From Polynucleobacter sp. 15G-AUS-farblos (GTDB lineage: Bacteria; Pseudomonadota; Gammaproteobacteria; Burkholderiales; Burkholderiaceae): DNA of 64,000 nt. Shown piece after piece: positions 1 through 8,301 of the stretch (position 1 is its first letter; the number at the start of each line of letters is the position of its first letter). The stretch spans positions 248,001 through 312,000 of the forward strand of contig NZ_JACVOM010000002.1 of NCBI RefSeq assembly GCF_018882445.1. Direction: 5' to 3'. Made by a program: the position numbers and the translations under genes. Under the pieces are notes generated by a model. That model searched no databases, was not told the DNA's origin, and saw only the letters and a list, made by a program, of their open reading frames with translations.

Positions 1-196
1 TCTGCCAATCTATACACACTGGCAAAAACCAGAAGATATCAACCCATTACGCTTAAACCAAATCCAACACTTCTTCGAGCACTACAAAGATCTCGAGCCA
101 GGAAAATGGGTGAAGGTCAGCGGTTGGGGTGGCGTTGCTGATGCTCATAAGGAAATCATGGAAGGTATTGAGCGCTACAACAAAGAGCATGCTTAA
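1..196 (+). CDS. ppa: Inorganic pyrophosphatase, C-terminal end (partial)
   Basis: The frame starting at base 2 is open from the window edge to TAA at 194-196. It encodes about 64 residues that resemble the C-terminus of family I soluble inorganic pyrophosphatase, including the block FFEHYKDLEPGKWVKV followed by GWGG, which closely matches the Escherichia coli Ppa tail. The enzyme hydrolyses PPi to two phosphates in the cytoplasm and pulls biosynthetic reactions forward. The catalytic Asp residues lie upstream of the window and cannot be checked. nadE follows 45 bp downstream on the same strand; NAD synthetase releases PPi, so the pairing is sensible though not proof of co-transcription. Confidence 0.9.
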   Translation, partial: LPIYTHWQKPEDINPLRLNQIQHFFEHYKDLEPGKWVKVSGWGGVADAHKEIMEGIERYNKEHA

Positions 197-241
197 TTTA
201 TTGAGCATTCGTTTTAGTTAATAAAGGCATTGTGAATCGGA

Positions 242-1861
242 GTGAGCGCACAAAAAATTGCCCTAGCCCAAATCAACCCACTCTTGGGGGATTTGTCAGG
301 AAACGCGCAACTCATTCACAAGGCCGCGCTAGACGCCTATTCTCAAGGCGCTAAGCTAGTTATTACGCCAGAGCTCTCGCTCACAGGCTACCCACCAGAA
401 GATTTATTGCTGCGCCCTGCTTTTATTGAGGCAGCCGAGCAAGAACTTGCCTTACTCATGCAGCAGTTGGCGCCTCATGCAGATCTCACTGTCATTGTGG
501 GTCATCCCAAGAAAACTTCAGCCGGCTTGCAAAACTATGCCTCCGTATTGCGTGGTGGCAAAGTCATTGCAGCTTATGCAAAACAAGAATTGCCAAATCA
601 CGAAGTCTTTGATGAAGTGCGCTACTTTGTACCAGGCAATCAAGCTTGTGTTTTTGAATGTGAAGGCATTCGTTATGGCCTCATTTTGTGTGAGGATGCT
701 TGGCATACTGGGCCAGCAACACAAGCACATGCTGCTGGTGCTCAAGTACTACTCGTACCCAATGCCTCACCCTACCATCTTAAAAAAGAGACTTTACGCA
801 TTGAAGTCCTTCGCCAACACATTGCACTCACCAAGATGCCTTTGGTCTATGTCAATCCAGTAGGCGGACAAGATGAATTGGTTTTTGATGGCGGCTCATT
901 TGCACTCAACAGTCTTGGCAAAGTCGTTATGGCCATGCCCCAGTTTGAAGTGGGACTCGGCATTGTTGGCATGGATGCATCCGGGCAATTAGAAAAAGGT
1001 TTAATAACTCCACCCCAAAGTGTTGAGGCGCAGGCCTATCAAGCACTGGTCCTGGGTGTACGAGATTACGTGAATAAAAATCGCTTTCCTGGAGTCATTA
1101 TTGGTCTATCCGGCGGTGTTGATTCTGCTTTAGTACTCGCAATTGCTGTCGATGCCCTTGGGGCCGACAAGGTACGAGCGGTGATGATGGCTTCAAGATA
1201 TACCGCTGATATTTCTTGGATTGATGCGCGCGAGCTCGCTCAAAACCTAGGCGTTCAATACGATGAAATTCCGATTAGCGGCCCAGTCGATGCTTTAGAA
1301 GAATCTTTAGCGGAACAATTTAAAGGCTTAAAGCTAGATGCCACCGAAGAAAATATTCAGGCGCGGGTTCGGGGCACTTTATTAATGGCCCTATCCAATA
1401 AAACAGGTCGATTGGTTTTAACTACGGGTAATAAAAGTGAAATGGCTGTGGGCTACTGCACCTTGTACGGAGACATGGCCGGTGGTTTTGCTGTGATTAA
1501 AGATATTGCAAAAACCCTGGTCTACCGCTTGTGTGCCTATCGCAATCAAATTGCACCCGTCATTCCAGAACGAATTTTGACCCGCGCCCCTTCAGCTGAA
1601 CTCAGACCCGATCAAACCGATCAGGACAGTCTGCCTTCTTATGAGGTGTTGGATGGGATTGTGGAACGCTATATGGAGCAAAACCAATCCATTGCCCAAA
1701 TTATTGCGGCTGGATACGATCCAGAAAGCGTTGAAAAAGTCACACGCCTGATTAAACTCAATGAATATAAGCGGCGCCAGGCCCCTCCTGGGGTACGCGT
1801 TACCACTAGGGCTTTTGGCCGCGACTGGCGTTACCCGATCACTTCGCAATTTAGGGCCTAA
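242..1861 (+). CDS. nadE: Glutamine-dependent NAD+ synthetase
   Basis: 539 aa, the usual length of the two-domain enzyme. It amidates deamido-NAD+ with ATP, using ammonia channelled from glutamine, in the last step of NAD biosynthesis. Residues 1-260 form a nitrilase-type glutaminase domain with the full triad E44 (PELSLTGYPPED), K114 (AKQELPN) and C150 (ILCEDAW). Residues 265-539 form the synthetase domain with the PP-loop SGGVDS at 290-295. The start is GTG at 242; a GGAG overlaps it and an AAGG lies about 15 bp upstream, so the ribosome site is weak. Both active sites look intact. glnB follows after 69 bp with its own promoter-like sequence. Confidence 0.96.
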   Translation: MSAQKIALAQINPLLGDLSGNAQLIHKAALDAYSQGAKLVITPELSLTGYPPEDLLLRPAFIEAAEQELALLMQQLAPHADLTVIVGHPKKTSAGLQNYASVLRGGKVIAAYAKQELPNHEVFDEVRYFVPGNQACVFECEGIRYGLILCEDAWHTGPATQAHAAGAQVLLVPNASPYHLKKETLRIEVLRQHIALTKMPLVYVNPVGGQDELVFDGGSFALNSLGKVVMAMPQFEVGLGIVGMDASGQLEKGLITPPQSVEAQAYQALVLGVRDYVNKNRFPGVIIGLSGGVDSALVLAIAVDALGADKVRAVMMASRYTADISWIDARELAQNLGVQYDEIPISGPVDALEESLAEQFKGLKLDATEENIQARVRGTLLMALSNKTGRLVLTTGNKSEMAVGYCTLYGDMAGGFAVIKDIAKTLVYRLCAYRNQIAPVIPERILTRAPSAELRPDQTDQDSLPSYEVLDGIVERYMEQNQSIAQIIAAGYDPESVEKVTRLIKLNEYKRRQAPPGVRVTTRAFGRDWRYPITSQFRA

Positions 1862-1880
1862 AAACCCAAAATAAGCAAGT

Positions 1881-1910
1881 TTGGAAAGTAAATCCAGTTC
1901 TAGGTATGAT
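1881..1910 (+). promoter_or_regulatory. Putative sigma-70 promoter of glnB
   Basis: TTGGAA at 1881-1886 and TATGAT at 1905-1910 are separated by 18 bp and match the -35/-10 consensus at 4/6 and 5/6. The predicted start near 1917 leaves a leader of about 14 nt that contains the AGGGGG ribosome site before the glnB ATG. I see no sigma-54 -24/-12 element here. Confidence 0.5.
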
Positions 1911-1930
1911 TACTGTATTAGGGGGAATAA

Positions 1931-2269
<339 letters not shown>

Positions 2270-2273
2270 TCTA

Positions 2274-3329
2274 TTAACGTAACCCAGAGTCTGTAGGGAT
2301 AAGCGGCTGAGGCAATTCAGCCGCCTCCAAAACAATCGTTTTACCACTGAGACTTGCTGGGCGCACCTTGGCACCCTGGAAGTACAAGTCGACCTGATCT
2401 AAGCCAGAAGTTAACACCTTGAGTGGTGCCTTGCCGTAAACACTCACACCAACACCGGGCTCGAGCTGTTTATTCTGAACCTTACCTAAAGCATCAATGA
2501 CGCACACCATTTGCGCAGACTTGGATTGCATATAAACCATATCTGCCGCCTTTTTCGGAGCGTCCGGTCTGTAGGTCGCTGGTGCTGAATCCATCGCAGG
2601 ACAATCCGTTGATGAGGGCGCTGCTGCGCTAGCCACTGGCGGCATTACCGGAACAGCAGCGTTCGCTTTTTCTTCTGGTGCAGGATCTGGGTTAGCAGGC
2701 GCAGGGTCTACTGGCAATGGAGTGGTTACAGCCACCTCCTCCTTGGCTGCCTCAGGAGAAAACAATGGGCGCAAATTAACGATTGAGAAAATGACTGCTG
2801 CGATCAAGCTCAGTATCAAGAACCATTTCTTTTGAGATCCTGAGTCAGTGCTTTGCTTTGCAACGCTCTTCTCAACTACTACATCCTGAAGCTCGAGCTC
2901 CAAATCTCGCTTGGAAATAACAGGGGCTGACTCTACCTTTGGTTTATCTACCTTTACTGCTTCTACCTTAGCTACATCTGCTTTATTTGTTTCTACTGCA
3001 TTTGTTTCTACTGCATTTGTTTTTGTTTTATTGATTTCAACTGGCGGCGTCTCCTCCACCATTGCAACTTTGTCTATCGCTGTTGGCTCACTACCAAAAT
3101 CAAACGCCTCTTTTTCTGAGAGCTTGAGTAATGCCGCTACTTTTTTTGCAGCCGTGTATTTAATCTGAGCTCCATAAAAGGAAGCTATTTCACCATTTTC
3201 AAGCTGCTCTATTTGACGATTTGATAGACATGCTTTCAATGCTAATTCTTGAGTACTCAGCCCAGCACTTTCCCTGGCTTTTTTAAAAGCTTCTTTGCGA
3301 ATATCAGGAAGTTTGTTGGCTTGAGTCAC
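2274..3329 (-). CDS. RodZ-like helix-turn-helix membrane protein
   Basis: 351 aa with the architecture of RodZ-type proteins. An N-terminal Cro/CI-like HTH covers about residues 8-80 (STQELALKACLSNRQIEQLENG). A low-complexity Lys/Val/Glu-rich linker follows (about 85-155). There is one transmembrane helix near 170-190 (WFLILSLIAAVIFSIV), then an acidic Pro/Ala-rich stretch, and a C-terminal DUF4115-like beta domain of about 85 residues. RodZ links the MreB cytoskeleton to the cell-wall elongation machinery, but this gene is not beside ispG or the mre genes, so I call it RodZ-like only. The start is GTG at 3329 without a clear ribosome site. The linker contains an exact tandem duplication, annotated separately. 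The gene ends 4 bp from glnB, tail to tail. Confidence 0.7.
   Translation of the reverse strand: MTQANKLPDIRKEAFKKARESAGLSTQELALKACLSNRQIEQLENGEIASFYGAQIKYTAAKKVAALLKLSEKEAFDFGSEPTAIDKVAMVEETPPVEINKTKTNAVETNAVETNKADVAKVEAVKVDKPKVESAPVISKRDLELELQDVVVEKSVAKQSTDSGSQKKWFLILSLIAAVIFSIVNLRPLFSPEAAKEEVAVTTPLPVDPAPANPDPAPEEKANAAVPVMPPVASAAAPSSTDCPAMDSAPATYRPDAPKKAADMVYMQSKSAQMVCVIDALGKVQNKQLEPGVGVSVYGKAPLKVLTSGLDQVDLYFQGAKVRPASLSGKTIVLEAAELPQPLIPTDSGLR
2986..3015. repeat. 15-bp exact tandem duplication inside the RodZ-like linker
   Basis: The 15-mer TTTGTTTCTACTGCA occurs twice head to tail (2986-3000 and 3001-3015) and a third partial copy follows. On the coding strand it encodes repeated N-A-V-E-T units in the linker before the membrane helix. 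The length is a multiple of three, so gain or loss of a unit would keep the frame. Confidence 0.9.
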
Positions 3330-3408
3330 TGAGCGCTTAATTTGTTTTGAGAAAAATCACCGAATCGATATTAATTCCTAGATGGTACATACGTAATTGG
3401 CCTTGCAG

Positions 3409-4038
3409 CTAACAATTTAAAGGGTGATTAGCCAAATCTGACTCTAGATACTTTTTCACCAAGGACTGTACAGAATCTACATGCATTTTGCTCATAACGC
3501 GAGCTTTATGCACTTTAATAGTAGCGTCAGTAGTTCCCAATTTAACAGCTATATCTTTATTGAGTAAGCCCTCAACCAACCAGGTGCATACCTCGCGCTC
3601 CCTGGGGGTCAAGCTTTCGTATTCCCGCTTGGTCTCAATATCTACTGAAACGCGCTTTAGCTGCCGTCGATCAAACTCAATCGCATCAGCAACCGCTTTA
3701 AGCATGTCCTCTAGATTAAAAGGCTTGAATAAAAAGTCCACAGCCCCTTTTTTAAGGCCCTGCACTATCTGATGAGGGTGGCTTTGCCCACTGACAAACA
3801 CAATTGGGGTTTTTCGACCCAGTTGAATCAGCTTTTCTTGCAAATCGATGCCCGTCATATCGGGCATTTGCATATCTAACAAAATCACAGCTGGAGATAC
3901 AGGAACAGATTTCTCTAAGAAATCTAGGGCAGAAGCATAATCATCGACTATATAACCGACTTCGCGCAGCATTCTGGTGAGGGATGCACGCATTGAGTCA
4001 TCATCATCAATTAGGTATAAGTGCCCAGCTTTAGTCAT
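3409..4038 (-). CDS. FixJ/NarL-type response regulator (orphan)
   Basis: 209 aa. Residues 1-120 are a receiver domain with the acidic pocket (D11-D13), phospho-acceptor Asp55 (VILLDMQMPD), a Ser in the switch position (FVSG) and Lys105 (FKPF). Residues 138-200 are a LuxR/GerE-type HTH (LTPREREVCTWLVEGLLNKDIA). The organisation matches the FixJ/TtrR/TodT group, which are phosphorylation-dependent transcription activators. No histidine kinase is encoded in the window, so the cognate sensor is elsewhere. It is divergent from ilvD across 229 bp containing strong dyad symmetries that could be an autoregulatory or shared operator. The target genes are unknown. Confidence 0.88.
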   Translation of the reverse strand: MTKAGHLYLIDDDDSMRASLTRMLREVGYIVDDYASALDFLEKSVPVSPAVILLDMQMPDMTGIDLQEKLIQLGRKTPIVFVSGQSHPHQIVQGLKKGAVDFLFKPFNLEDMLKAVADAIEFDRRQLKRVSVDIETKREYESLTPREREVCTWLVEGLLNKDIAVKLGTTDATIKVHKARVMSKMHVDSVQSLVKKYLESDLANHPLNC

Positions 4039-4072
4039 TGAATTTAAAGGAAAAAGTAATGGATGAACTAAT

Positions 4073-4117
4073 GTACTGCAGTACTATTGCCTAGGCTATT
4101 AGCTGGGAAGCTAATAG
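4073..4117. promoter_or_regulatory. Dyad-symmetric elements between the response regulator and ilvD
   Basis: A perfect 12-bp palindrome GTACTGCAGTAC lies at 4073-4084, only 35 bp upstream of the response-regulator start. A perfect 9-bp inverted repeat CTATTAGCT / AGCTAATAG with a GGGA spacer lies at 4096-4117. No U-tract follows on either strand, so this is not an intrinsic terminator. In a divergent promoter region these are candidate operators. A smaller hairpin, AAGAGA-ACAA-TCTCTT at 4193-4208, lies in the presumed ilvD leader. Confidence 0.45.
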
Positions 4118-4150
4118 TTAACCGTTAAATTAACAAATTCACCATTATTT

Positions 4151-4169
4151 ATATTGCGATGCAACAAAA
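4151..4169. promoter_or_regulatory. ATATTGC-N3-GCAACAAAA motif upstream of ilvD
   Basis: Sixteen defined bases around a 3-bp spacer, containing the palindrome TTGC-N3-GCAA. The same 16 bases with a different spacer recur at 58232-58250 upstream of the Crp/Fnr regulator gene. The binding protein is unknown. Confidence 0.3.
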
Positions 4170-4267
4170 CTTATGGGCAATGTGATCCCCGCAAGAGAAC
4201 AATCTCTTTATAGGATCTCACGGCACAATAGAGCTTTTCGAAATAAATCTTTTCTGGAGTAATAAGC

Positions 4268-5959
4268 ATGAAACGCCTCAATGAACGCTCACGCATGGTC
4301 ACCGAAGGGGTGGCTCGCGCTCCCAATCGCTCGATGTATTACGCCATGGGATATCAGGAGGCTGACTTTTCTAAGCCAATGGTTGGTGTTGCGAATGGTC
4401 ATTCCACTATTACTCCTTGTAATAGTGGCTTGCAGAAATTAGCTGATGCAGCTGTAAGCGCATTGGAGGAAGCTGGCGCAAAAGCACAATTATTTGGAAC
4501 GCCAACTGTTTCTGATGGTATCGGCATGGGTACAGAGGGCATGAAATACTCTCTCGTCTCTCGCGAAGTCATTGCCGATAGTATTGAAGTTTGCGTTAAC
4601 GGACTCTGGCAAGACGGTGTAGTGGTAATCGGTGGATGCGACAAAAATATGCCAGGTGGCATGATGGCATTAGCGCGCACCAATGTGCCAGGCATTTATG
4701 TTTACGGCGGTACGATTAAACCGGGCCACTACAAAGGCAAAGAACTCAATATTGTTTCCGCTTTCGAAGCGGTTGGAGAATTTACTTCAGGACGCCTGAG
4801 TGAAGAAGATCTCAAGGGCGTTGAGCAACACGCTTGCCCAGGCAGCGGTTCTTGTGGCGGCATGTATACAGCTAACACCATGAGCTCATCATTTGAGGCT
4901 TTAGGCATGAGTCTGCCTTACTCTTCTACGATGGCAAACGAAGATGCAGAGAAAGTCGCTAGCGCTGCTGAATCAGCGCGCGTCTTAGTTGAAGCCATTA
5001 AAAAGAATTTGCGTCCACGTGACATCATTACCAAGAAATCCATTGAGAATGCAGTGAGTGTGATCATGGCAGTTGGCGGATCTACCAATGCCGTATTGCA
5101 TTTCTTGGCAATCACAAGCGCTGCAGAAATCGACTGGACGATTGATGATTTTGAGCGCATTCGTAAACGCGTACCAGTGATCGTGGATATGAAACCATCT
5201 GGTACTTACCTTGCAACTGACCTTCATCAAGCTGGTGGGATCCCACAAGTGATGAAGATTTTGTTAGATGGCGGACTCTTGCATGGTGATTGCATGACCA
5301 TCACTGGCAAAACGATTGCCGAAGTATTAAAAGATGTCCCATCTGTGCCACGCGCAGATCAGAAAGTGATTCGTACTTTGGACAACCCGCTCTATAAGCA
5401 AGGTCACTTAGCTATTTTGAAGGGCAATATCTCTCCTGAGGGATGTGTAGCCAAAATTACCGGCCTCAAGAACCCATCCATCACTGGCCCAGCGCGCGTA
5501 TTTGATTCCGAAGATGACGCGATGGCTGCGATCATGGCTCAGAAGATTAAGGATGGCGACATCGTGGTGATTCGTTATGAAGGCCCTAAAGGTGGCCCTG
5601 GAATGCGCGAGATGCTTGCGCCTACCTCTGCTCTAGTAGGACAGGGTCTCGGTGAGACAGTAGGCCTGATTACGGATGGTCGCTTCTCAGGTGGCACATG
5701 GGGCATGGTGGTTGGCCACGTCGCTCCTGAAGCTTATGTAGGCGGTGTGATTGGTCTCATTAATGAAGGTGACTCCGTCACGATCGATGCGCACAAGCTT
5801 CTCATTCAACTCAACGTGGATGAAGCAGAAATTGCCAAGCGTCGCGCAGCTTGGGTGCAACCTAAGCCACGCTACACCCGCGGCTTGCTTGCTAAATACG
5901 CAAGTCTTGCAAGTAGCGCCAGCAAAGGTGCGGTTACTGATTTAGATTTAAAAATCTAA
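4268..5959 (+). CDS. ilvD: Dihydroxy-acid dehydratase
   Basis: 563 aa, matching the shorter IlvD class (Escherichia coli IlvD is about 616 aa). It dehydrates 2,3-dihydroxy-isovalerate and -methylvalerate to the 2-oxo acids in valine, isoleucine and leucine synthesis, and its Fe-S cluster is needed for catalysis. Candidate cluster ligands are C51 (TPCNSG), C124 ([10 protein letters not shown]) and C196 ([14 protein letters not shown]). The C-terminal half has the conserved GRFSGG-type block. GGAG at about 4255-4258 places the ATG well. It is monocistronic: divergent from the response regulator and followed by a strong terminator. I see no branched-chain leader peptide or attenuator upstream. 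Confidence 0.96.
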   Translation: MKRLNERSRMVTEGVARAPNRSMYYAMGYQEADFSKPMVGVANGHSTITPCNSGLQKLADAAVSALEEAGAKAQLFGTPTVSDGIGMGTEGMKYSLVSREVIADSIEVCVNGLWQDGVVVIGGCDKNMPGGMMALARTNVPGIYVYGGTIKPGHYKGKELNIVSAFEAVGEFTSGRLSEEDLKGVEQHACPGSGSCGGMYTANTMSSSFEALGMSLPYSSTMANEDAEKVASAAESARVLVEAIKKNLRPRDIITKKSIENAVSVIMAVGGSTNAVLHFLAITSAAEIDWTIDDFERIRKRVPVIVDMKPSGTYLATDLHQAGGIPQVMKILLDGGLLHGDCMTITGKTIAEVLKDVPSVPRADQKVIRTLDNPLYKQGHLAILKGNISPEGCVAKITGLKNPSITGPARVFDSEDDAMAAIMAQKIKDGDIVVIRYEGPKGGPGMREMLAPTSALVGQGLGETVGLITDGRFSGGTWGMVVGHVAPEAYVGGVIGLINEGDSVTIDAHKLLIQLNVDEAEIAKRRAAWVQPKPRYTRGLLAKYASLASSASKGAVTDLDLKI

Positions 5960-5975
5960 GTTGTTTAGCCAAAGA

Positions 5976-6007
5976 AAAAGCCCCTAAGTAAAATTAGGGG
6001 CTTTTTT
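5976..6007. terminator. Bidirectional intrinsic terminator
   Basis: The stem AAAAAGCCCCTAA (5976-5987 core) pairs with TTAGGGGCTTTTT (5994-6006) around a GTAAAA loop, with six T on the plus side and an A-rich run on the other. It ends ilvD and can also end the minus-strand copper operon whose last gene stops at 6045. Confidence 0.92.
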
Positions 6008-6044
6008 ATTACCTCAGTATTACTGCTGAATCTAAATCCAAATC

Positions 6045-6539
6045 TTAGTGCTTCATGGCTCCACCATGACCAGCACCATGACCAGCGCCCTGACCACCCA
6101 TTGCATTCACGGGCATCTTCACTTCAACTTCACCCGCTTTGGCAAACTTGAGTTTCACTGGCACAGTTTGACCTGCAGCCAAAGGTGCTTTGATATTCAT
6201 AAACATTAAATGCAATCCACCTGGCTTTAATTCCACTGCGCCTCCTGCTGGGACTGCAATATCTTTCACCTGGCGCATTTTCATCACATTACCTTCCATC
6301 GCCATCTCATGAAGCTGAACTTCACCTGCTGCTGGTGAGCTTGCGGATACCAATTGATCAGCAGCGCCTTTATTTTCAATCTTCATGAACCCACCAGCAA
6401 CTTGCTGTCCAGGCACCGTAGCACGGGTGTAGGCATTTTCAATTTTGATTGCTCCAGCAGCCGCAGTTTGAGCTAAGGCTGCCCCACTAAATGCAATACC
6501 AATTGCGGCATAAAGTGTTACCAGTACATTGGATTTCAT
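6045..6539 (-). CDS. Periplasmic copper chaperone PCu(A)C
   Basis: 164 aa. A signal peptide (about residues 1-23, cleavage after ALA) precedes a DUF461/PCu(A)C domain. The copper motif is complete with exact spacing: H77-X10-M88-X21-H110-X-M112. Family members bind periplasmic Cu(I) and help metallate cytochrome oxidase CuA/CuB sites. The tail is Gly/His-rich (GAGHGAGHGGAMKH) and may add metal ligands. AAAGGAG lies 7 bp before the ATG. It is the last gene of the minus-strand operon DUF2946 - TonB receptor - propeller - thioredoxin - PCu(A)C, which supports a role in copper acquisition rather than general metal handling. Confidence 0.92.
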   Translation of the reverse strand: MKSNVLVTLYAAIGIAFSGAALAQTAAAGAIKIENAYTRATVPGQQVAGGFMKIENKGAADQLVSASSPAAGEVQLHEMAMEGNVMKMRQVKDIAVPAGGAVELKPGGLHLMFMNIKAPLAAGQTVPVKLKFAKAGEVEVKMPVNAMGGQGAGHGAGHGGAMKH

Positions 6540-6571
6540 ATCGTCACTCCTTTGGTTTATCTTGGGTCAGT

Positions 6572-7042
6572 TTAAAGTTTATTTGCTAAATCTTGAAAAT
6601 TGATTAGGCCTGATATTCGACTCGCCCTACCATTTTTATCAATGAATATAGTTGTAGGCGTTTCTCCATACCACTGAGGGTCTATTTCATACCGTAAACG
6701 CTCATCAAAAGAGGATGCAATGTAGTAGTTATTCGCCTTCTCTAGACCGGCTTTCTTCAACATCTTTTGCATCATCTCAGGTGACACATCATCAACCTGA
6801 ATAAAGATAATCTTTGCATTAGGATTACGCTTTACAAAAGCCCCCCATTGGGGCATCTCCTTAACGCAAGCTGGACAAGTGACGCCCCAAAAATGAATTG
6901 CCATCGGCGCTCCATTTCCCGTCTTGATTAAACGCGACCAATCACCAGATTGATAAGGCTTTAAAGTCGCCGTAGCTGCCCCGGCAATGCCTGTGATAAA
7001 CATTAGTACGCAGACTAAGCAATATTTTTTGAATATATTCAT
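6572..7042 (-). CDS. TlpA/ResA-like periplasmic thioredoxin
   Basis: 156 aa. An N-terminal signal or anchor helix (about residues 7-23) precedes a thioredoxin fold with active site C56-P-A-C59 (WGVTCPACVKEMP) and a cis-Pro region near TPTT. TlpA/ScoI-like proteins reduce cysteines of copper proteins such as CuA centres and copper chaperones. It starts 2 nt after the propeller gene and lies 32 nt before the PCu(A)C gene, so co-translation is likely. The likely job, inferred from context, is keeping Cys ligands of its operon partners (for example the C-x-C-C cluster of the propeller) reduced. It lacks the extra central insert of classical TlpA, so the exact subfamily is open. Confidence 0.85.
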   Translation of the reverse strand: MNIFKKYCLVCVLMFITGIAGAATATLKPYQSGDWSRLIKTGNGAPMAIHFWGVTCPACVKEMPQWGAFVKRNPNAKIIFIQVDDVSPEMMQKMLKKAGLEKANNYYIASSFDERLRYEIDPQWYGETPTTIFIDKNGRASRISGLINFQDLANKL

Positions 7043-7044
7043 CG

Positions 7045-8301
7045 CTAATGTCCTACTTTAAGAAGTTGATAGCCATCTGCACGGGTAAGCCAGGATAAAT
7101 AGACCGTTTGATCTTGACGAAGCAACAAAGGATGATCACTATATGCTGTCGTCTTTGCAAGAACCTTAGGCTCAGTCCAACTCATGCCATCATCCCGAGA
7201 GTGTTTAAGATAAACCGAGGAAGCGGTGCCATCAAATTCTTTCCACACTAACCAAACCTGACGATCGATTGCCAAGAGATAAGGTCTTGCAACACTAACC
7301 CCCTCCGCACCAATTCGAACTGGATTCGAATAATTCACACCCTGATTGCTTGAATTGGCATAAAACACCCCAGCTCGCTTTGTGCCCTGAGTAAACCATG
7401 CCACATGGAATTTGCCAGACCCAGAAACGGCAATAGCAGGCCCATGATGAGGGCAAGCATCGGTCTTCCAATCATCATCGGCAACACGGCGAATCGGTTC
7501 AGCACCTTTGGAGGTGATCAATTGAGTCGCCTGATCCCGAATGCCCCCAGGAAAAATTGCACGATAGGCAATGACTGCTTGATTTTTGGGATCCAGACTA
7601 GCGCCAATTCGGCAACATTCACAACTACTCTCATTAGCAAATTTTTCAGTCTGAAAAGTTTTACCCCCATCATACGATGAGGAATACGCAATCGATCCCC
7701 CAAGACGAGGTGTGCCTTTTTGTTTTGCTGCGGCGACTAAACGCTTATCAATCCAAGAAATAAAAATGGAATCATCAGACTTTATCAATACCGATGGAAA
7801 ACGTTGACTCGATCCATCCTGTACCAATGATTGCGGAGTACTAAAGGTATTTCCTCCATCACTAGAGCGTGCAGTGTTAATTTGGGCATTCCAATGTGAG
7901 TCTTTAAAAAAAGCATAGGCTAAGAAGACATTGCCTTTAGAGTCAGAGACAATTTGTGGGCGTGCATCACTTCCTGTATCCAGCGCTTTGCCATGTTCCG
8001 CAATACTGATAGCCGGAGCAAAGGATTTGCCCATATCTATAGATTTCGCAATAGAAACAACGCCACTAGCCGTCCAAGCCAATAGCAATTTGCCATCAGC
8101 AGTCAAAAATGGAGTAGCTGCATTAGCGCACTCCAGCCCAGTTCCTTGGCATGTAGCGCTTAGCTTGGTAGGCGCACTTTTCTCTGAATGATTCGAGTGA
8201 CCCATTTGCGCATAAGCATTGAGACAAACGCCTAAAACCCCCAGCAAGAGGGTTTTAGATACTAAAGATATCAAAGGAAATGAATTGAGTGTCTGCATCA
8301 T
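7045..8301 (-). CDS. Exported Asp-box beta-propeller protein (sialidase-like fold, probable metal role)
   Basis: 418 aa with a signal peptide ending near AYA-Q (residue 31), then a Met/His motif (MGHSNH, 33-38). Four good Asp boxes occur at 87-94, 146-153, 209-216 and 368-375 (S-x-D-x-G-x-T/S-x-F/W), plus a degenerate one near 318-324, indicating a sialidase-type propeller. I see no FRIP/YRIP arginine motif, so true sialidase activity is unlikely. Unusual features are C227-x-C229-C230 (SSCECCRIG) and C283-P-H285-H286, which look like metal or redox sites. The ATG overlaps the TonB receptor stop by one base (TAATG); a second ATG follows immediately. Operon context suggests copper binding or transfer, which is inference. 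Confidence 0.7.
   Translation of the reverse strand: MMQTLNSFPLISLVSKTLLLGVLGVCLNAYAQMGHSNHSEKSAPTKLSATCQGTGLECANAATPFLTADGKLLLAWTASGVVSIAKSIDMGKSFAPAISIAEHGKALDTGSDARPQIVSDSKGNVFLAYAFFKDSHWNAQINTARSSDGGNTFSTPQSLVQDGSSQRFPSVLIKSDDSIFISWIDKRLVAAAKQKGTPRLGGSIAYSSSYDGGKTFQTEKFANESSCECCRIGASLDPKNQAVIAYRAIFPGGIRDQATQLITSKGAEPIRRVADDDWKTDACPHHGPAIAVSGSGKFHVAWFTQGTKRAGVFYANSSNQGVNYSNPVRIGAEGVSVARPYLLAIDRQVWLVWKEFDGTASSVYLKHSRDDGMSWTEPKVLAKTTAYSDHPLLLRQDQTVYLSWLTRADGYQLLKVGH

Noticed and set aside
4159..4185. Eight-codon mini-ORF (MQQNLWAM) as an attenuator leader peptide for ilvD
   Set aside because: No ribosome site, only one branched-chain codon, and no terminator/antiterminator pair before ilvD.
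7045..8301. Calling the Asp-box protein an exo-alpha-sialidase
   Set aside because: Asp boxes define the propeller fold only; the catalytic arginine motif is not seen and the operon context is copper-related.
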